Assembly (NCBI GenBank): GCA_017640665.1
Contig: JAEPQE010000005.1
Span: forward strand, 1 to 64,000
Origin: Balneolaceae bacterium
GTDB lineage: Bacteria > Bacteroidota > Rhodothermia > Balneolales > Balneolaceae
Reading direction: 5' to 3'
Length of the DNA: 64,000 nt
The first letter of the stretch is position 1. Each line of letters starts with the position of its first letter. The notes under the pieces were generated by a model. That model did not search any database, had not been told where the DNA came from, and was given only the letters and a program-made list of their open reading frames with translations. A program made the translations under genes and the position numbers. Shown piece after piece: positions 9,699 to 18,416 of this stretch.

Positions 9699-9801
9699 GT
9701 CATCTCGGACTTGATCCATGATCTTTTGGTTTGGCTTTGATCCTAAACCTATTTAAACCGTTTATTTCTAAATCTCACGAAGATCCTGAAACAAGGATGA
9801 C
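9699..9801. repeat. Dispersed GTCAT-bordered inverted repeat
   Basis: Begins GTCATCTCGGACTTGATCC and ends AGATCCTGAAACAAGGATGAC; the ends are imperfect inverted copies. The same end sequences are seen at 3288-3402 and 17805-17825. Confidence 0.55.
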
Positions 9802-9890
9802 AGAGTTTGAGAATAAGGTTAGTTTAGGTAAGCTAAATCATAAAGAATTCTCTTTCTCCCATTGCATCTAATTTTGAACATGCGTAAAAT

Positions 9891-9920
9891 CTAATATCGA
9901 TATTCAAATATGAATATTAG
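9891..9920. promoter_or_regulatory. Candidate operator of the Rrf2-type regulator
   Basis: A 30-base imperfect palindrome with outer arms CTAATAT and ATATTAG and inner GATATTC/TATGAATAT matches ends 17 bases before the Rrf2 start codon. A dyad of this size directly upstream of a self-standing Rrf2 gene is what an autoregulatory site would look like. The link to the regulator is inference. Confidence 0.5.
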
Positions 9921-9937
9921 AATTAAATTAACTGCTT

Positions 9938-10393
9938 ATGAAGCTAGTTTCACAAGGTGCTCAGTACGCTATTTCGGCGATAATCGCTATTTCTAAACAT
10001 CCAAGTGATGTTATTTCAGCAGCAGAATTGTCCAGGTCCCTGAACTGCCCCGCAGCTTATCTATCTCAGATTCTCTCCAAATTAAAAGCCCCTGGAATAC
10101 TTGGCTCTCAACGAGGACTTAATGGTGGTGTATTTCTTGCCCGTCCTTTAAAAGAAATTTCGGTTTACGATGTGATTGCTGCTATTGATGGTGAAGTATT
10201 TTTCTCGTCCTGTTTTATGGGTATTGAAGGTTGCGGTCATATTGAGCCCTGCCCTTTTCATAATTTCTGGGCAACTAAAAGAGATGAGATTAAACATTGG
10301 CTTGAAGAAACCTCTTTTGATGATGCAGAGAAAGTAATGAGTCAGGCTTGGTTTAATGAACGACTTTCCTTCACAAATACAGCTGTATTCTAA
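9938..10393 (+). CDS. Rrf2-family regulator, probably Fe-S binding
   Basis: A 151-residue Rrf2 protein. The N-terminal winged helix (GAQYAISAIIAISKHP, AAELSRSLNCPAAYLSQILSKL) is followed by GLNGGVFLARP and three cysteines at C92, C99 and C105 with H108 close behind. IscR uses C92, C98, C104 and H107 for its [2Fe-2S] cluster, so a cluster is likely; NsrR-like nitric-oxide sensing is an alternative. It is the first gene of the cbb3 oxidase operon and its stop overlaps the ccoI start (TAATG), which suggests that it senses oxygen, iron-sulfur status or NO and adjusts oxidase synthesis. A palindrome lies just upstream. Confidence 0.9.
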   Translation: MKLVSQGAQYAISAIIAISKHPSDVISAAELSRSLNCPAAYLSQILSKLKAPGILGSQRGLNGGVFLARPLKEISVYDVIAAIDGEVFFSSCFMGIEGCGHIEPCPFHNFWATKRDEIKHWLEETSFDDAEKVMSQAWFNERLSFTNTAVF

Positions 10394-12840
10394 TGCAAGA
10401 GAGCACCCTCATAGGACAAACTGCTTGTTTTCATTGTGGTGAAAACGTAAAAGAAACTGTCTTGAATTATGAGGGGAACGTCTTTTGCTGCGAAGGTTGC
10501 CGAACAGTTTTTCAGCTCCTGAAAGAGAATAACCTCTGTACTTATTATTCTCTTGATGAGCAACCTGGTCAAACGATGAGAACAGGGATCGAACGTAAAC
10601 GTTTTGATTATCTCAAAGATCTGGATGTTCAGCATAAACTGGTCGACTTTAAGAATGGATCTACCGCTTCTGTTACGTTTTTTATTCCTAATATCCATTG
10701 CACATCCTGCGTATGGCTCCTCGAAAATCTGCAAAATATTGACGAAGGTATTCTTAAAGGAACTGTCAATTTTATAAAGAGGACAGTTACTCTTATTTAC
10801 GATGAATCTAAAACTGAGCTTCGATCTATAGTTGAACTTCTTACCACGATTGGATATGAACCTGATTTAAAGCTGGAGCAGCTTAAGGATAAAAAAATCG
10901 GTACCATCGAGCGTGGCCTTTGGTTAAAACTTGGAGTAGCTGGTTTTTGTTTTGGGAATATCATGTTGTTCAGCTTTCCTGAATATCTGAGAATGGATCA
11001 ATCCGGGTCTTCAGAGATGTTCAGATACTTTTTCGGAGGATTGAATATCATTCTTGCTCTTCCGGTTCTTTTTTTTAGCGGGATTGACTACCTCAAATCA
11101 GCCTGGGCGGCGTTAAGTCAGAGAGGAATAAATCTGGATGTTCCTATCTCAATCGGAATGCTTGCCCTTTTTGGAAGAAGTTTGTTCGAAATTCTTAGTG
11201 GAACCGGAGCAGGGTATTTCGACTCTTTCACCGGCTTCATTTTCTTTTTACTGATCGGTAAAGTGGTTCAAAAGAAAACCTTCGATCAGCTCTCTTTCGA
11301 CAGAGATTACAAATCTTATCTCCCCATTTCAGTAATACGCCTCGAACAAGATCAGGAGCAGTCTATTCCTGTTAGTAAGATCGAAATTGGAGATCATGTA
11401 CTCATTCGGAATCAGGAGTTGGTTCCAGCTGATTCAATCAACATGACTGAATCTATCGATATTGATTACAGCTTTATCACCGGAGAATCTGATCCTGTTA
11501 CCTTAAATCGTGGGGAGCAGGTTTTTGCAGGAGGTAAAATAACAGGCCAAACCGCTGAGCTCGTTATCATAAAAAAAGTTGAGCATAGTTACCTAACTCA
11601 ACTCTGGGAGAATGAGTCCTTTAAAGCCCAAAAGGAACATAATCTAACCTCATTCGCAGATAGAATCAGTCCATACTTCACTTTTACTGTGATTGGTATT
11701 GCTCTGATTTCATTGTTGATTTGGCTTCGGATTGCTCCCTCTCAGGCATTTACTATTTTTACTGCGGTACTAATAGTTGCCTGCCCTTGTGCTCTGGCTC
11801 TTTCTACTCCGTTTACACTTGGTTCCGCTGTAAATATTCTCGCTGCGAATGGATTCTACTTAAAAAACACCTCTGTTCTAGAGCGGTTCTCAAATATTGA
11901 TACACTTGTGTTCGACAAAACAGGAACCATCACAGATTCGAATAATGCTGAAGTTGAATTTATCGGAAAACATCTGACAGATACAGAACTTCAAATGCTT
12001 GCTTCTGCATTCAAAAACTCTTTCCACCCTCTTTCTTTGGCTGTTTTTAAATCACTCAACCAGTATGTACTACCTCAAAAAGATTTTTTTAGAGAGGTTC
12101 CTGGAAAAGGAGTCGAGGCGTCGTTTGATGGAGGTCGGGTTTATTTTGGAAGTCTGGGTTTCCTGAAAGAGGAGATTAAGGGCTTGGATCTTAGCACACT
12201 TGAAAAACCTGAAAGAGGCTCTGTTGTTCATATTGCAATTAACAATGAGTACAAAGGTTTTTTCAGAATTCTTCACGGCTACAGAAATGGATTACAGAAA
12301 CTACTTAATAACTTTAGTGTATTAGGAACAAAACTTTACCTGCTCTCGGGAGACAATGAAAAAGAAAAAGCCTCTCTCGAAAATCTTTTTTCGAATTGGG
12401 AGAAGCTCCAATTCAATCAATCTCCAATTCAGAAACTGGAGTACATTCAAAATCTAAAGAAAAAGGATAAGAACAAGATCGCTATGATTGGCGATGGACT
12501 TAACGATGCTGGTGCGTTGAAGGCAAGTGATTTCGGAGTGGCTGTTTCTGATGATAAAAGTTCTTTTTCCCCTGCTTGCGATGCTATTATTGATGCCAGT
12601 TCACTTGAAAATATGGATCAGTTTTTTGGGTTCAGTAAATCTGCATTTAAAGTGATTATTGCAAGCTTCGGAATTTCATTGATGTACAATTTAACGGGGC
12701 TGGGCTTTGCTGTAACGGGACACCTCTCTCCTCTTGTAGCTGCTATCCTGATGCCTTTAAGTTCGATAACCATTATGGCATTCACTACTGTGGCAACACG
12801 CTTAACCGCTAAAAGAATGGGGCTAAAATTATGGGCGTAA
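10393..12840 (+). CDS. ccoI: Copper-transporting P-type ATPase CcoI/FixI
   Basis: An 815-residue P1B-type ATPase that supplies copper for cbb3 oxidase assembly. The N-terminus carries a cysteine cluster (CFHC at 12-15 and FCCEGC), then an HMA domain with CTSC (about residue 105). The membrane part contains the transport motif ACPCALALSTP, the phosphorylation motif DKTGTIT and the hinge GDGLNDAGAL. All catalytic motifs are intact. The order regulator-ccoI-ccoS-ccoNO fits CcoI rather than a general copper exporter. Start overlaps the Rrf2 stop by one base; the end overlaps ccoS by 10 bases. Confidence 0.93.
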   Translation: MQESTLIGQTACFHCGENVKETVLNYEGNVFCCEGCRTVFQLLKENNLCTYYSLDEQPGQTMRTGIERKRFDYLKDLDVQHKLVDFKNGSTASVTFFIPNIHCTSCVWLLENLQNIDEGILKGTVNFIKRTVTLIYDESKTELRSIVELLTTIGYEPDLKLEQLKDKKIGTIERGLWLKLGVAGFCFGNIMLFSFPEYLRMDQSGSSEMFRYFFGGLNIILALPVLFFSGIDYLKSAWAALSQRGINLDVPISIGMLALFGRSLFEILSGTGAGYFDSFTGFIFFLLIGKVVQKKTFDQLSFDRDYKSYLPISVIRLEQDQEQSIPVSKIEIGDHVLIRNQELVPADSINMTESIDIDYSFITGESDPVTLNRGEQVFAGGKITGQTAELVIIKKVEHSYLTQLWENESFKAQKEHNLTSFADRISPYFTFTVIGIALISLLIWLRIAPSQAFTIFTAVLIVACPCALALSTPFTLGSAVNILAANGFYLKNTSVLERFSNIDTLVFDKTGTITDSNNAEVEFIGKHLTDTELQMLASAFKNSFHPLSLAVFKSLNQYVLPQKDFFREVPGKGVEASFDGGRVYFGSLGFLKEEIKGLDLSTLEKPERGSVVHIAINNEYKGFFRILHGYRNGLQKLLNNFSVLGTKLYLLSGDNEKEKASLENLFSNWEKLQFNQSPIQKLEYIQNLKKKDKNKIAMIGDGLNDAGALKASDFGVAVSDDKSSFSPACDAIIDASSLENMDQFFGFSKSAFKVIIASFGISLMYNLTGLGFAVTGHLSPLVAAILMPLSSITIMAFTTVATRLTAKRMGLKLWA

Positions 12841-13013
12841 TTGTACTACTCATTGCTTTCAGCTTGTTGGTTGCACTCATTTTCCTGGGAGCCTTTTTCT
12901 GGGCTGTAAAAACTGGCCAGTTTGATGACCCACAGACTCCCTCGATGCGCATGCTCTTTGATGACAAACCTGTTTCAACTAAAAATAAAACGCTAACTAA
13001 TAAAACGGATTAA
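12831..13013 (+). CDS. ccoS: cbb3-type oxidase assembly protein CcoS
   Basis: A 60-residue single-span membrane protein. The hydrophobic helix (about residues 3-26, ending GAFFWAVKTGQFDD) and the following QFDDPQTPSMRMLFDD match the short CcoS/FixS family, needed for insertion of haem and copper into the cbb3 oxidase. It overlaps the ccoI end by 10 bases and is followed by ccoNO after two bases, so it is firmly inside the operon. Confidence 0.93.
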   Translation: MGVIVLLIAFSLLVALIFLGAFFWAVKTGQFDDPQTPSMRMLFDDKPVSTKNKTLTNKTD

Positions 13014-13015
13014 CC

Positions 13016-15202
13016 ATGGCGATGGACACGTTTCATTATGACAACAAAATAGTCCGCAATTTCGGGATTGCGGCTATGGGATTTGGCATTATCGGTTTCC
13101 TTGTAGGGCTGATTATTGCCTTAAAACTCATCTTCCCGGATTTTCTGGGATTCATACCTGAACTATCATACGGGAGACTGAGGCCACTTCACACCAATGC
13201 AGTAATTTTCGCTTTTGCGGGGAATGCAATTTTCTATGGAGTGTACTATTCCCTTCCAAGGTTGTGTAAAACCCCGATGTGGAGCCCTCTTCTTGGACAA
13301 ATTCACTTCTGGGGATGGCAGGCTATTATCCTCTCAGCTGTGCTTACACTTCCTTTTGGAATCACTACCAGTAAAGAATATGCTGAGCTGGAATGGCCTA
13401 TAGATATTGCTATTACCTTGATTTGGGTAGTATTTGGTATCAATATGATTATGACAATCATGAAGCGGCGTGAGAAGCATTTATATGTAGCTATATGGTT
13501 CTACATAGCCACTTTTGTGACGGTCGCTGTGCTTCATGTGGTTAACTCTTTCGAAGTTCCTGCGGGATTGTTAAAGAGTTATTCACTGTATGCAGGGGTT
13601 CAGGATGCCTTGGTTCAATGGTGGTATGGTCATAATGCGGTAGCTTTCTTCCTGACCACTCCATTTTTGGGGATTATGTATTATTTCATCCCTAAAGCAG
13701 CGAATCGACCTATTTTTTCGTATCGGTTATCCATCGTTCACTTCTGGTCACTGATTTTTATTTACATCTGGGCTGGACCTCATCACCTGTTATACACTTC
13801 GCTTCCGGGGTGGGCACAAGCCTTAGGAACGGTATTTAGTTTGATGCTGATTGCTCCATCCTGGGGTGGTATGTTGAACGGTCTACTTACATTGCGCGGG
13901 GCATGGGATCGTGTTCGCGAAGATCCGGTATTGAAATTCCTTGTAGTTGGTGTTACCGCTTATGGCATGGTAACTTTTGAAGGTCCAATGCTTTCAATCG
14001 CCAATGTAAATGCGATCGCTCACTACTCAGATTACATTATTGGACACGTTCACAATGGTGCTCTTCTATGGAATGGTGGCTTGACCTTTGCGATGTTGTA
14101 CTACATCACACCAAGGATTTACAAGACTGAGTTGTTCTCCGTAAAACTGGCGAATATTCATTTCTGGTTCGCCACTCTCGGAGCCATTTTCTACGTTATT
14201 CCAATGTATTGGGGTGGTATCACTCAGAGTCTAATGTGGAAGCAATTCACAGCAGAAGGTTTCCTTCAGTATCCAAATTTCCTTGAAACCGTAGTGCAGA
14301 TTATGCCGATGTACGCTTTACGTGCAGTCGGAGGCAGCTTGTTCATAGTTGGTGCAGTTGTAGGTGTTTATAACATCTGGAAAACAGCAGTAGCAGGAAG
14401 CCTTGAAGCTGAAGAAGAAGCACAAGCTCCTGCTATGATAGATCCAACCGATGGACATGAGGCTAAGTGGCACCGAAGACTTGAAGGACGCCCACTTAAG
14501 TTTACCGTATTGGTATTAGTAGCCATTTTGATTGGTGGAATCGTGGAATACATGCCAACAGCTCTCATCGATTCGAACATACCGACTATTGAAAGTGTAA
14601 AACCCTATACACCTCTTGAAGTAGCGGGGCGTGATATCTACATAGCTGAAGGATGTAATAACTGTCACTCACAAATGATTCGACCTTTCCGTTCTGAAAC
14701 TGAGCGTTACGGAGAATATTCTAAAGCCGGTGAGTTTGTATATGATCACCCATTCCTTTGGGGATCTAAACGGACCGGTCCCGATCTTCATCGCATTGGG
14801 GGTAAATACCCTGATTCGTGGCACCTGAGACACATGTATGACCCGAACTCAACTTCACCGGGGTCAATCATGCCTGCGTACTCATGGCTGCTTAAAACTG
14901 AGACTGATTTCAAGAGTATCCCAAACAAAATTAATGCACTCAGAACTGTAGGAGTACCTTATGTAGAGGGATATGAAAATCTTGCCATAAAGGATGCCAG
15001 AGCTCAGGCTGAAAGGATTGCTACCGGGCTTCGCGAGAATGGATTCGGAGAAGTTGAAGGCATCGAAATCACTTCAGAAAAAGAAATAATCGCCCTTATT
15101 GCATACATGCAACGCCTTGGAGTTGACATCTCAGGAAACAACGATCCGTTTTCAGGACTTCCATCCGATAGTCGAATGGGCGCAAATATTAAGGAGAACT
15201 AG
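13016..15202 (+). CDS. ccoNO: Fused cbb3 oxidase subunits I and II (CcoN-CcoO)
   Basis: A 728-residue fusion. Residues ~1-490 are the CcoN catalytic subunit with about 12 or more membrane helices; metal-ligand histidines are visible in RPLHTNAVIFAF, WWYGHNAVAFF, GPHHLLYTSLP and HVHNGALLW. After a linker (~490-500) a membrane anchor (VLVLVAILIGGIVEYMP) leads to the CcoO cytochrome c domain with its haem motif CNNCH (C547, C550, H551) and an M-containing distal segment (SPGSIMPAYSW). The enzyme reduces oxygen to water at the cytoplasmic membrane with high affinity. Fused CcoNO is known in Bacteroidota. No frameshift is involved; the junction is a continuous frame. Confidence 0.95.
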   Translation: MAMDTFHYDNKIVRNFGIAAMGFGIIGFLVGLIIALKLIFPDFLGFIPELSYGRLRPLHTNAVIFAFAGNAIFYGVYYSLPRLCKTPMWSPLLGQIHFWGWQAIILSAVLTLPFGITTSKEYAELEWPIDIAITLIWVVFGINMIMTIMKRREKHLYVAIWFYIATFVTVAVLHVVNSFEVPAGLLKSYSLYAGVQDALVQWWYGHNAVAFFLTTPFLGIMYYFIPKAANRPIFSYRLSIVHFWSLIFIYIWAGPHHLLYTSLPGWAQALGTVFSLMLIAPSWGGMLNGLLTLRGAWDRVREDPVLKFLVVGVTAYGMVTFEGPMLSIANVNAIAHYSDYIIGHVHNGALLWNGGLTFAMLYYITPRIYKTELFSVKLANIHFWFATLGAIFYVIPMYWGGITQSLMWKQFTAEGFLQYPNFLETVVQIMPMYALRAVGGSLFIVGAVVGVYNIWKTAVAGSLEAEEEAQAPAMIDPTDGHEAKWHRRLEGRPLKFTVLVLVAILIGGIVEYMPTALIDSNIPTIESVKPYTPLEVAGRDIYIAEGCNNCHSQMIRPFRSETERYGEYSKAGEFVYDHPFLWGSKRTGPDLHRIGGKYPDSWHLRHMYDPNSTSPGSIMPAYSWLLKTETDFKSIPNKINALRTVGVPYVEGYENLAIKDARAQAERIATGLRENGFGEVEGIEITSEKEIIALIAYMQRLGVDISGNNDPFSGLPSDSRMGANIKEN

Positions 15203-15204
15203 TT

Positions 15205-15396
15205 ATGTATAAAGAAGTACTCAGAACCATGGAAGGCGTTGAGATCTTCCCAAGTATCTCTCTCATTTTATTCTTCGCTTTTTTCATTCTCTTGGTGACT
15301 TATCTGGTACGTACAGGTAAGCACCATTGGGATGAAGCTGCAAATCTCCCGCTTGAATCCGATGAAATTATAAACCAGAAATTCACAAAATCATGA
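15205..15396 (+). CDS. ccoQ: cbb3 oxidase small subunit CcoQ-like
   Basis: A 63-residue protein with one membrane helix (about residues 15-35, ISLILFFAFFILLVTYLV) followed by a short cytoplasmic tail with KHHWDEAANLPL. Size, topology and position between ccoNO and ccoP match CcoQ, which stabilises the oxidase complex. It starts two bases after ccoNO and overlaps the ccoP start by four bases. Confidence 0.88.
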   Translation: MYKEVLRTMEGVEIFPSISLILFFAFFILLVTYLVRTGKHHWDEAANLPLESDEIINQKFTKS

Positions 15397-15995
15397 AGAT
15401 TTTAGACGACGAAAAGGACAAACTACTTGATCATGAATACGATGGAATCCGTGAACTGGATAACCACATGCCGACCTGGTGGCTCTGGCTATTTTACTTC
15501 ACTATTGGGTGGGGATTCCTGTACTTACTCTATTATGAGTTTACAGATGTAGGACCGGATCAGCACGAACAATATGAAATGGAAATGGCTGCAGCCGCAG
15601 AAAAATATGGCACCTCCAGTGAAGGACCCGGTGGCGATATTGCTGCTATTTCATGGAGCTTTGAAACTGATCAGGAGTCTATAGCTAACGGTAAAGAAAT
15701 CTACATGAGCACGAACAACCTTTGTTTTACCTGCCATGGAAATGCCGGAGAGGGATTGGTTGGTCCAAATCTAACCGATGAATTCTGGATTCATGGTTGC
15801 TCTGCTGATGAGTTAGCTACCAGCATAAGTAATGGATTTATGGATAAAGGAATGATGCCTTATGGAAGTAATGCCCCGATTTCGGATGATGACATGACTG
15901 ATTTGATCAGCTATGTCGCTTCCATACAGGGAACCAGCCCTGCTAATCCAAAAGCTGTCGACGAAACTCGTGCAGTTGAATGTACCATTGAATAG
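15393..15995 (+). CDS. ccoP: cbb3 oxidase cytochrome c subunit CcoP (one haem)
   Basis: A 200-residue subunit. The N-terminal part has the FixP_N pattern (HEYDGIRELDNHMPTWW, then a membrane helix about residues 28-48). The C-terminal half is one cytochrome c domain with CFTCH (C111, C114, H115) and a likely Met ligand in KGMMPYGS. Classical proteobacterial CcoP has two haem domains (about 300 residues), so this is the shorter single-haem type. It passes electrons from soluble or membrane cytochromes c to CcoO. Starts inside the end of ccoQ. Confidence 0.93.
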   Translation: MKILDDEKDKLLDHEYDGIRELDNHMPTWWLWLFYFTIGWGFLYLLYYEFTDVGPDQHEQYEMEMAAAAEKYGTSSEGPGGDIAAISWSFETDQESIANGKEIYMSTNNLCFTCHGNAGEGLVGPNLTDEFWIHGCSADELATSISNGFMDKGMMPYGSNAPISDDDMTDLISYVASIQGTSPANPKAVDETRAVECTIE

Positions 15996-16003
15996 GAGTT
16001 ATT

Positions 16004-16225
16004 ATGTGCCTGAAGTTTGATCCTGTAGAAAATACACTAAAGCAGACCTGTTCAGGTACATGTAAAAATAAGTGTGGCTTTAAATCAGATGAAGATTCGG
16101 TAACTGCCGGATCTTCATCGGTTAAGCCAACAAAAGTTAGTATTGGAAAAGGAACTCGCGATAGAAATCAATATCAGGTAATCCCATTTTTAAATAAAAA
16201 TCCATACAGTAATAAAGATTACTGA
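16004..16225 (+). CDS. Small Cys-rich protein in the cco operon, function unknown
   Basis: A 73-residue soluble protein. The first 24 residues hold four cysteines (C2, C16, C20, C24; spacing C-x13-C-x3-C-x3-C), and the remainder is polar without a membrane helix or signal peptide. A good Shine-Dalgarno site (AGGAG at 15994-15998) lies five bases before the ATG and overlaps the ccoP stop, so it is translated as part of the operon. The cysteines could bind a metal or an Fe-S cluster. I do not recognise a family; a copper- or cluster-handling role in oxidase assembly is only suggested by context. Confidence 0.75.
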   Translation: MCLKFDPVENTLKQTCSGTCKNKCGFKSDEDSVTAGSSSVKPTKVSIGKGTRDRNQYQVIPFLNKNPYSNKDY

Positions 16226-16298
16226 ACGTCAATTATTTATTGAGATCATAAAAAATCACAAGAAAAATAGATCGAAATTATTCAAATAGAGGATCAAA

Positions 16299-17753
16299 AT
16301 GGCATCTATTGATGACAGACGCATCACTAAAGACACATATAGAGATCACCTCGCCACCGTAAATGAAAAAGGTGGTCGAAACTGGATTTATCCCAAAAAA
16401 CCAAGCGGCAGATATTATAAAGCCAGGAATATATTCGCTCTTTTTCTTTTAGCTTTCTTCTTTGCCGGGCCATTCATAGAGATTAACGGGCAACCCCTGT
16501 TAATGATTAATATTCTGGAACGCGAGTTTGTGATTTTCGGAGTTCGATTCTGGCCTCAGGATTTACATCTGCTTGTTTTTGGAATGTTGACATTCATCAT
16601 TGCAGTAGTACTCTTCACTGCTATTTTTGGGCGTCTTTTTTGCGGATGGGCTTGTCCGCAGACCATTTTTATGGAAATCGTGTTCCGCAGAATTGAATAC
16701 TGGATTGAAGGAGATGCTTCAAGTCAAATCAGACTAAACAAAGCACCATGGACAACCGAAAAAATACTTAAGAAAGCCAGCAAACACGCTATTTTCTACG
16801 GAATGGCATTCCTGATCTCCAATCTCTTTCTGGCTTATGTTATTGGGAAAGATGCCTGGTTTGAATTAGTTACTGATCCTCCTTCGCAGCACCTGGGTGG
16901 ATTATCTGCAATGATTATCTTTAGTGGTGTTTTTTATGGAGTATTTGCCTTCATGCGGGAACAAGTTTGTCATTTTGTATGCCCTTATGGAAGAATGCAA
17001 TCAGTGATGCTAGATAATAATTCCATTAATGTAATGTATGATTACGTTCGGGGAGAGGATCGGGCCAGAGTCGGAGATAGAAAAAAAGTTGAGGCGGGAA
17101 AAGCTACCTTGGCTGATCTGGGATTTAGTGAAGACACTTCCTTTGGCGATTGCATTGATTGCTATCAGTGCGTAAAGGTTTGCCCGATGGGAATTGATAT
17201 ACGAAATGGAACCCAACTGGAGTGTGTACACTGTACTGCTTGTATTGATGCGTGTGATCATGTGATGGATAAAATTGATAAGCCCAGAGGCTTGATTCGT
17301 TACTCTTCAGAGAACGCCATTCGTGAAAAAGAGCGGAAAATTGTCAATCCAAGAGTAATTGGTTACAGCTCTGTCTTACTGGTTTTGATGACCACATTTG
17401 TTGTATTGATGAGTATGCGTAGCGATTTGGAAACTACTATTCTGCGCGAGCCTGGAACTCTCTATCAGGAGCTTCCGGGAGACCGATTCAGTAATATCTA
17501 TGATATCAAGGTGATCAATAAAACTTTTGACGAGGTTGATTACGAACTGGAATTAGTTTCTCCACAGGGAGCGCTTGTTTCATTAGGTAATGTTACTTCT
17601 GTTGAGGGACAAAGCATCTCAGAAGGTCGGTTTATGGTACAGCTTTCCCGGGAAGATTTGAATGGACTACAAACCGAACTCATATTTCAGGTTAAATCCA
17701 ACGGTGAAGTCGTAGAAACTGTAAGAACAGGATTTTTAGGGCCTGCTAATTAG
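16299..17753 (+). CDS. ccoG: cbb3 oxidase accessory protein CcoG (Fe-S, cupric reductase family)
   Basis: A 484-residue membrane iron-sulfur protein. Early helices are followed by FCGWACPQTIF (about residue 115) and QVCHFVCPYGRMQS, and the loop holds two ferredoxin-like clusters (CIDCYQCVKVCP and CVHCTACIDAC, about residues 287-320). A further helix near residue 350 leads to an extracytoplasmic immunoglobulin-like domain. Family members reduce Cu(II) to Cu(I) for oxidase assembly. The gene starts 73 bases after the small Cys-rich gene on the same strand. Confidence 0.93.
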   Translation: MASIDDRRITKDTYRDHLATVNEKGGRNWIYPKKPSGRYYKARNIFALFLLAFFFAGPFIEINGQPLLMINILEREFVIFGVRFWPQDLHLLVFGMLTFIIAVVLFTAIFGRLFCGWACPQTIFMEIVFRRIEYWIEGDASSQIRLNKAPWTTEKILKKASKHAIFYGMAFLISNLFLAYVIGKDAWFELVTDPPSQHLGGLSAMIIFSGVFYGVFAFMREQVCHFVCPYGRMQSVMLDNNSINVMYDYVRGEDRARVGDRKKVEAGKATLADLGFSEDTSFGDCIDCYQCVKVCPMGIDIRNGTQLECVHCTACIDACDHVMDKIDKPRGLIRYSSENAIREKERKIVNPRVIGYSSVLLVLMTTFVVLMSMRSDLETTILREPGTLYQELPGDRFSNIYDIKVINKTFDEVDYELELVSPQGALVSLGNVTSVEGQSISEGRFMVQLSREDLNGLQTELIFQVKSNGEVVETVRTGFLGPAN

Positions 17754-17804
17754 GAGTATGGAATGAGTATTACTTCGTGGATTAAAACATATTTACCAGT
17801 TGTT

Positions 17805-17825
17805 ATCCTGAACTCGTTTCAGGAT
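17805..17825. repeat. Single palindromic unit of the dispersed repeat
   Basis: ATCCTGAA and TTCAGGAT form a perfect 8-bp palindrome with a five-base loop between ccoG and ccoH. It matches the ends of the repeats at 3288-3402 and 9699-9801. A 68-codon frame at 17763-17969 is mostly a translation of this repeat. Confidence 0.6.
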
Positions 17826-17885
17826 CTGTTTAGAGATACGCTCTATATAAACCCCTCTCAAGAACAAAGCTTAACCCCTTACAGG

Positions 17886-17910
17886 TTCTCCCAAAGGGAC
17901 GCCTTTGGCG
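17886..17910. repeat. Second short dispersed repeat, copy 1
   Basis: TTCTCCCAAAGGGACGCC followed by TTTGGCG; a closely similar 24-mer is at 23249-23272. The unit contains two short palindromes (CTCCC/GGGA, CGCC/GGCG). Confidence 0.45.
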
Positions 17911-17965
17911 AGGATCAACACAGGAATTACAACCTTCATATTAAAAACTTTATAAATCATCCATC

Positions 17966-18415
17966 ATGAAAAAACTAGACTGGGGAAAAGGAATCGTAAT
18001 TGCCATCGTCCTGTTTATTATAGGAACGCTTAGTATGGTGAGTTATCTCATCAGCCTCGATTTCTATCTTGTGAATAATGACCACTATGAAGAAGGTGTC
18101 AACTACCAGGAAACCATTGATAGTAAGGAACGGGCAAACAATCTGGATGAGCAGGTGGTTGTACTTTTTGATGAAGAACGAATCGCTCTTAAAGTTATGT
18201 TTCCGGAAAGTGTGCTTCAAAATGCACAAGACGGGACTATTCAGTTATATCGGCCTAATGATTCTGCAAAAGATCTTACTCTTCCAATCGAGTTTGCAGG
18301 CGGTTCGACTCACGTAATTCCTATGGAGCGAATGGATAAAGGAAAATGGGTACTTACCATAAAATGGAAAATGGATGAACTTGAATATCAAAAAGAAGAA
18401 GTAATAATTATATAA
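17966..18415 (+). CDS. ccoH: FixH/CcoH-like oxidase assembly protein
   Basis: A 149-residue protein with an N-terminal membrane helix (about residues 10-32) and an exported beta-rich domain. The segment NDHYEEGVNYQETIDSKERA after the helix matches the FixH family pattern 'YyekglaYq..ida'. FixH/CcoH proteins help assemble the cbb3 oxidase and stay associated with it. It lies 212 bases after ccoG, a gap filled by repeat sequence, and one base before the TauE/SafE-like gene. The operon may have been loosened by repeat insertion here. Confidence 0.8.
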   Translation: MKKLDWGKGIVIAIVLFIIGTLSMVSYLISLDFYLVNNDHYEEGVNYQETIDSKERANNLDEQVVVLFDEERIALKVMFPESVLQNAQDGTIQLYRPNDSAKDLTLPIEFAGGSTHVIPMERMDKGKWVLTIKWKMDELEYQKEEVIII

Positions 18416-18416
18416 A

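Larger units (their letters stand above)
9544..9937. other. Regulatory and repeat-bearing gap between purL and the cco operon
   Basis: This 394-base gap separates the divergent purL and Rrf2 genes. It holds two inverted DnaA-box-like sites (9618-9640), one dispersed inverted repeat (9699-9801) and the palindrome before the Rrf2 gene (9891-9920). A 64-codon frame at 9546-9740 crosses the first two and shows no protein-like features. I see no other gene. Confidence 0.7.

Noticed and set aside
17763-17969. 68-residue frame between ccoG and ccoH
   Set aside because: Mostly a translation of two dispersed repeats (VILNSFQDL and the CCCAAAGGG unit). An original small gene cannot be excluded but is not supported.
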